From Carya illinoinensis (lineage: Eukaryota; Streptophyta; Magnoliopsida; Fagales; Juglandaceae), in the NCBI RefSeq assembly GCF_018687715.1, contig NC_056760.1, positions 39,965,501-40,029,500 on the forward strand: a DNA stretch of 64,000 nt, read 5' to 3'. The notes beneath the pieces are model-generated. The model saw only the letters and a list, made by a program, of their open reading frames with translations, did not search any database and was not told where the DNA came from. A program made the position numbers and the translations under genes. Every line of letters begins with the position of its first letter. Position 1 is the first letter of the stretch. Positions 59,767 to 64,000 of the stretch are shown piece by piece.

Positions 59767-59958
59767 CCTTGGTGGCTGCCATCATCAAACGGCAATGGTG
59801 TCGATGTTGCTAAAGCCAATGGAGCCACCTACCGCAAGAACTTGAGTTTACCTTGCTGGCCATAGAGACTATACTATAGTAGCTTTGTTTTCGTTGTCAC
59901 ATTATATTGTTATGTTATAATTGCTAGTTTTCATTTTTTTTATTTTTATAAATGTCAG
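58161..59958. other. Non-coding flank of the hAT transposase
   Basis: This region precedes the transposase. It holds an ATATTTAGGAGTGGCAAT..end-like sequence near 58393, hAT-typical subterminal text (TTAAATGGGTTGATAACGTG), a second block of similar text near 59530-59660 and the AG microsatellite. Plus-strand frames of 60-96 codons around 58570-59100 are Pro/Ser/Leu-rich and read through CT-rich DNA without any known domain. They are not called as genes. Confidence 0.4.
59679..59764. repeat. (AG)43 microsatellite
   Basis: This is an 86 bp uninterrupted AG repeat preceded by CACACACA. The Arg/Glu and Leu/Ser repeat proteins read through it on either strand are artefacts. Confidence 0.95.
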
Positions 59959-61260
59959 ATGAGTGAGTTAGCAGGTGAAAATGAAGATTTGATTAACTTG
60001 GATGCATTGGACTCATAAAGTTTTCAAAGTGAGAAAACTAAAGCGATACGAAGGAAAAGATCAGAGTAAGGAGTTTTTTTTAGATGGTTCCTAATTGTGA
60101 CATGGTGGTGGTAAGCCACAAGCTAAGTGTAAGATGTGCAGAGCTACATACTATGGCATCAAGCAAATATGGTATTGAAAATTTGAACAATCACATTGAG
60201 ACATGCCTTGGAAGAAGTTACCAAGATATTAGTTAGTTGATGTTAGTACAAAATAGTGAATTTGTGTCGGTAAGCGCTTCTAAATTTGCACTAAGATATA
60301 TAGAAAAATCTTGGTAGGCACAATTGTGAAGCATAAATTGCCTTTTCGATTTGTTGAATATTTAGGTGTGAGATATTTATTACAATTTTTGTGTTCAGAT
60401 GTTTCAATTATATCTGTAAATACTGCTAAGGCTGATTTGGTTAAGATGTATCATTAAGAGAAAAAATGGTTGAACCCATATGAGGCTCCTTGTAGAATTA
60501 GTTGACATTTGATTTTTGGATTTCCAGGACCACTGATGGTTATATGTGCATTATGACACATTTTTTGGATAAAATTTGAGTTTTATATAAAATGGTGTTA
60601 ACTTTTCTTTTATGCCACCCCCACCACATAATGACATATATTTGTCTAAAAAAATTTATAATTTGTTATGTGAGTGGAGAATTGAAAATAAGATTTTTAC
60701 TTTAACTTTAGACAATGATTCTTCTAATGATGTTTCAGTAGAGATGTCAAGAACTCAATTCAATATTAAGAAAGCCCTTGTTTATAATTATGAGTTCTTT
60801 CATATTTGTTGTTGTGTTCATTTCCTCAATTTGATTGTACAAAATAAGTTAAAAGAGATTGATTGTGCTATTCAAAAAGTTCATGAAAGTATGAAGTATG
60901 TGGAATGATCACAATTAAGGAAATAAAAATTTTTAGGATCAACAAATCAAATGTCTTTGGATAATAAGAAATGCTGACTCAGGATGTCCCTACTAGGTTG
61001 AATTCAACTTTTTTTTTTTTTTTTTTTTTTAATGCTTGATAGTGCTATTTTCTATTGTTGTGCTTTTTTCCATTTGGAGTTGACTGATTCAAATTTTAAG
61101 CATTGTTTATCAACATCTTACTTTTCTGGGTATTTTTATGATGTACTTGTGACTTTTCTGGAACCTCATACCCTTAAACCAATTTCTACTTTCCAATAAT
61201 TTTTATGATTTATTTGATATTAAAGGAACAATGTGAGAGTAAATATAAGTACATGAGGAG
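59959..61260 (+). pseudogene. hAT transposase with BED zinc finger, decayed
   Basis: Fragments in all three plus frames read as a plant hAT transposase of the BED-finger (RICESLEEPER-like) type. They are a start near 59959 (MSELAGENEDLINLDALDS), a BED finger near 60110-60210 with CKMC and then NHIETC, a conserved block LPFRFVEYLGVR near 60340, ENKIFTLTLDNDSSNDVS at about 60680, FFHICCCVHFLNLIVQNKLK at about 60800, and QDVPTRLNST near 60980. Stops and frameshifts are frequent. A poly-T tract at about 61012-61030 splits the gene. The C-terminal dimerisation domain (hATC) was not found, so the protein is dead and truncated. Confidence 0.8.
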
Positions 61261-61780
61261 AGGTCAATTTTGATAAAATTGAATTTATTTTTAATTAAAT
61301 TATACGATTAGGTCAATTGATTGAATTTATTTAATTTAAATTATGCAAGAATGTCATATTTTGAGATTTTTAATTTAGACTCAAATAACAAAAATAGAAA
61401 CTGGTTCATAAAGAATGTGCAAAGGTATCATTATTTTTTATAAAAAATTCTATTTATTATCTTCACATTACATAATACATAATTTTTTAATTTTTTTCTC
61501 TTATCAAATTTGTAGAATATGGATGATGAGTAGATGAATTTTTTTGTTTTAATTTTTTTTACAGAAAGATTAAGAAAATTATATTGTCAATTTTATTCTT
61601 TTTTCAAAATATTTAAAAGTGTTAAAAAAATAATATGAAAAAAACACTTTTTAATACCTTTTTCAAATCATTTTTTTAACACTTTTAAATATTTTAAAAA
61701 AATAAATAAAATTTACAATATAATTAAATATATATTTTTTTAATTTTTCTGTAAAAATAATTTAAAAAAAAAGTAAGCGG
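61261..61780. other. AT-rich spacer upstream of the PI31 copy
   Basis: Very AT-rich sequence carries long A and T runs and an imperfect inverted repeat around 61600-61720 (TATTTAAAAGTGTTAAAAAA with its complement). No gene is supported. Confidence 0.45.
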
Positions 61781-62011
61781 GACAAATGAACGGATCCGCC
61801 GGTGAGATCCTTATCATTTCCCTAATTGTATTGACACACGAACCTAAGATCAAGCCAAGTGTCACCGCTATCAAGATTCGAGACAAAAGCTACCGTCTAC
61901 AAAGCGGGGAAAGCGCTAAACTCCGAAGGGAACCGCGGGAGCCTTTTTTTCCCCATTCCCTTCTCAGGAAGAAGACTCAAAATTAGTTCGTAATCGATCG
62001 GGAAAGCAGCA

Positions 62012-62693
62012 ATGGTGGACGACAAGTCGGTTATGGCGCTGGTCAGGGCGGCCAGACCGTCCTTTTGCAACAATCACGACAAGATTGCCTTTGCTGTTCA
62101 TGCCTACTTCCTCGCTTCCGGCTAAGTTCTCACTGCCACCGGGCCCTCCGCCTTCTCTGACACGGCTCTTTCCTCTCCGTCTACTGGTAATATTTCTTTT
62201 CTCTAAATTCTCTCCGTCATATGTTTCTAAATTACCACTATCAATCGTTTCGGCGTGTAGATGAGGTCGGTATGGACCAGTGGAACGGGCTAGACGACGA
62301 GTACACTTTCGTATACGCGAACCCTGACAAGGGTTCGAAGAAGGTGCTCGTCAAGTGCCTTGAGATGGAAGATAAATTGCTAGTGGATGCTCTTGCTGAC
62401 GGGGATTCGGAGCCGGTCCATCTCTAAATTAGGTAGGGATTTCCTTTTACTTTGTTCCTCTGTTCGCTTTCGATTGGGTATTTTCGGTTCGCTTAAAATT
62501 TTTTTCTTCAGTTCCGTTTATGGGGTTGGCGGGTTTTTCATTGCAGTGTTGAAGACTATGCTGGAGAAAATGGGGGTACCAATTATTCTACACAATATAA
62601 GAATCTGGCGGAGCTGGTGAAGAAATTGGATACTGAAATCCTTTCTAAATTAGATGGATCCTCACTACCCAGCTCATCAAATAATGCTTCAAG
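62012..62693 (+). pseudogene. PI31: PI31 proteasome regulator, first three exons, broken
   Basis: PI31 (PSMF1; PTRE1 in Arabidopsis) binds the 20S proteasome and regulates its activity. Exons 62012-62186, 62261-62432 and 62547-62693 join in phase at GT-AG borders and encode the N-terminal FP domain. Landmarks are ALVRAARPSF, NNHDKIAFAVHAYFLASG, WNGLDDEYTFVYANPDKGSK, VLVKCLEMEDKLLVDALADG and YKNLAELVKKLDTEILSKLD. Codon 38 is TAA (62123-62125), where plant homologues have Tyr after SG. Codon 114 is TAA (62425-62427), where Glu is expected after HL. Both are in frame, so only a 37-residue peptide can be made. The Pro/Gly-rich C-terminal half is not in the window after 62694, where repeats begin. 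Undamaged splice sites and codon usage suggest recent decay. Confidence 0.88.
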
Positions 62694-62861
62694 GTAATTG
62701 GGCTTAACCTATTTGTTGTATTACTTTGTCTATTTACTGATAATTGGGCTTAACCCAGAGAGAGAGAGCCTCACGCCGACTCAACCCAGGTTCTCCTGAA
62801 TGAAAACGTAAACTCAGACAAAAAAAAAAAACCAAAACAGCCGCCCCTACGGTCTGCCAAC
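62694..62861. other. PI31 intron 3 start and repeat junction
   Basis: The sequence starts with a GTAATTGG donor and soon runs into a GA tract (62759-62768) and poly-A. The next PI31 exon was not found, so the gene is interrupted here or has a long intron. Confidence 0.45.
62854..62861. repeat. hAT target-site duplication CTGCCAAC, left copy
   Basis: The 8 bp CTGCCAAC is repeated exactly at 63800-63807, as expected for hAT insertion. Confidence 0.9.
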
Positions 62862-63799
62862 TAGGGCTGTACATTTGGCCCGCTCACCCGACCCGAACCG
62901 GAAGTTTCGAATGATTCGACCCGGATTACCCGACCCGAAACAGCCACAAACGGAAGCAGAACATTTCCGTATTATTTTGATACGGGTCGGTTAATAACCG
63001 TTAACTCAATGGAGAAAAACTCCAGTTTCCCGGCGGTGGTTCTGACTTCTCAGCATCGGAACAACTATCCTCCTCATCTTCATTTCTCAGCATCGGAATC
63101 ACCCTGCCATGGTTTTATGAACTCCTGCAACACGATTGGTTTTTTCAGCCTCTTCAACCCGTTTGGATTTAACACCAAGCACATCTTGTGCGAATTCAAG
63201 CTACCGTCCGCCGAGACCTTCTTCGCTATCACCGGTAACCTCAGCCTCAGTCCTGAATCGCATTCGGAGCCAACAGTCTCCAACTTGACTCTTTGGTTTG
63301 GAATCCCAAAGGCTTCGTTTCCTTGAGGCATTCTCAACCGGGTCTCCACCTCAAGCATGGTGACCCGGTTGTGGAGCTTCTCGATGGCCTCCGGTGGATC
63401 GATTATGACGATGTTTGGGTGTTCGACTGAGAACTGGTGCAGCTGCTAATTCCAGTTGCGTCCATACATTTTTGTGGATGATGCAATCGAAGGGTCGTTG
63501 TTCGGTGATGGGCTTGGTGGGATGGATTCGGATGAGATCGACGCCGTGCTGGTTAGCGTGATTGATGAGAGAGATTCGGTACCTTGATGGTAATGGCAAA
63601 CTTGAGGCCTTGAGCAACGAGAGAAGTGAAGACCAGGAAGAAGCTGAGGAGAGATTCGCGAACGGGTCGGGTCGGAATACAGATTTGGCAGTTCACAGAA
63701 TTTGAAAATTCGGAACGGAATGTGATTTGGAAGATGCCATTTTCGGTTCGGGTCGGAATGGAAAATATCGGATCGGGTAGGGTCGGCTGAACAGCCCTA
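62862..63799. mobile_element. Non-autonomous hAT element carrying an ITPK gene fragment (Pack-hAT)
   Basis: This 938 bp element has terminal inverted repeats beginning TAGGGCTGT at both ends and an exact 8 bp duplication. Subterminal stretches are rich in the CCCGACCCGAAC / GGTTCGGGTCGGAATGG motifs common in plant hAT elements. The middle is foreign: on the minus strand it encodes part of an inositol-tetrakisphosphate 1-kinase. No transposase is present. A hAT transposase remnant lies 2 kb to the left but is dead, so mobilisation would need another copy. Confidence 0.9.
63100..63600 (-). pseudogene. ITPK1-like: Inositol-tetrakisphosphate 1-kinase (ITPK) fragment captured by hAT
   Basis: ITPK phosphorylates inositol polyphosphates in the phytate pathway. 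On the minus strand the frame from 63617 reads SLINHANQHGVDLIRIHPTK and EQRPFDCIIHK. After a frame change it reads HQFSVEHPNIVIIDPPEAIE and KLHNRVTMLEVETRLRMP, then GNEAFGIPNQ, LPVIAKKVSADGSLNSHKM and LKKPIVLQEFI. This is the N-terminal domain and the start of the ATP-grasp region. A further frameshift lies at the NHGG position near 63105, and the catalytic C-terminal half is missing. No intron is seen, as expected if the source exon was intronless or the copy came via RNA. Homology rests on remembered ITPK sequences and is strong. Confidence 0.82.
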
Positions 63800-64000
63800 C
63801 TGCCAACCGAAAACTTAAAACTAAAAAAGTAGAAATAATAATTAAAACGAGAGAGAGAGTGCTTATCACGTCGTCTCCTCAGTTCTGGAAAAAGATAGAA
63901 AAAAATAAAAATAAAATGAAAACCGACCGACTCCAACCCATGCCGTCTGAACCCAAAAAACAAGTGCTGAAATGAAATTTGTTGTAAAAATTTGAAATTG
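63800..64000. other. Right flank of the Pack-hAT
   Basis: CTGCCAAC (63800-63807) is the right target duplication. A GA tract and AT-rich sequence follow. No further PI31 exon was recognised before the window end. Confidence 0.5.

Noticed and set aside
59613..59865. Arg-Glu and Leu-Ser repeat proteins
   Set aside because: Artefacts of the (AG)43 tract.
61786..61986. 66-codon frame just upstream of PI31
   Set aside because: It lies in the expected 5' leader of PI31 and shows no conserved motif. At most it is an upstream ORF of a dead gene.
62387..62620. 77-codon frame overlapping PI31 exons 2-3
   Set aside because: It runs through intron 2 in a different frame. The PI31 reading explains the conservation.
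63009..63326. 105-codon plus-strand frame in the Pack-hAT
   Set aside because: It is the antisense of the captured ITPK fragment, whose minus-strand reading matches the kinase family.

Overview
The window is plant nuclear DNA, very probably from a woody eudicot. It is AT-rich and intron-bearing, with many AT microsatellites, and it is dominated by plant transposable elements: LINEs with DUF4283 and RVT_3 domains, Copia, Gypsy, CACTA and hAT. A TGTTTGGAT / GAGATGAGATG-type short AT-rich repeat recurs throughout and reminds me of walnut-family (Fagales) genomes; that placement is recall, not proof. No rRNA, tRNA, CRISPR or prokaryotic feature was seen.

Layout. 1-14490: a degenerate LINE on the minus strand, split by a 9.18 kb LTR retrotransposon (4582-13761) that has intact LTRs, PBS, PPT and a GAATG target duplication but no gag-pol. 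Its short interior carries a small antisense gene-like unit (8626-9183). 15021-18678: an apparently intact four-exon NRT1/PTR (NPF5.6/5.7-like) transporter gene on the minus strand, the one clearly functional gene. 18.9-25.0 kb: AT-rich intergenic DNA with MITE remnants. 25043-30801: a CACTA element with matching TIRs and an AAT duplication, no recognisable transposase, and an interior resembling transcribed host DNA. 30.8-37.1 kb: intergenic DNA with MITEs and one tiny membrane-peptide ORF.

37139-41779: two diverged copies of one Copia family facing each other as an inverted pair, with a 1330 bp solo LTR of another family (duplication GGTTT) in the right arm. 41.9-43.7 kb: a 5'-truncated LINE bracketed by the halves of a MITE. 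47.1-51.5 kb: a Gypsy/Athila-type remnant in which RT, RNase H and most of integrase are deleted. 52.5-56.3 kb: a probable large solo LTR related in layout to the first element. 56.6-58.2 kb: MITEs, a 200 bp tandem duplication and GA-rich sequence. 58.4-61.3 kb: a decayed BED-finger hAT transposase with a 43-unit AG tract.

62012-62693: the first three exons of a PI31 proteasome-regulator gene, with splice sites preserved but two in-frame stop codons. 62862-63799: a small hAT-type element with an 8 bp duplication (CTGCCAAC) that carries a fragment of an inositol-tetrakisphosphate 1-kinase gene.

The host genes do not form a pathway. NPF5.7 and PI31 are, from memory, adjacent loci in Arabidopsis (At3g53960 and At3g53970). 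The window therefore looks like an old syntenic gene pair pushed about 43 kb apart by transposon insertion, with the PI31 copy now broken.
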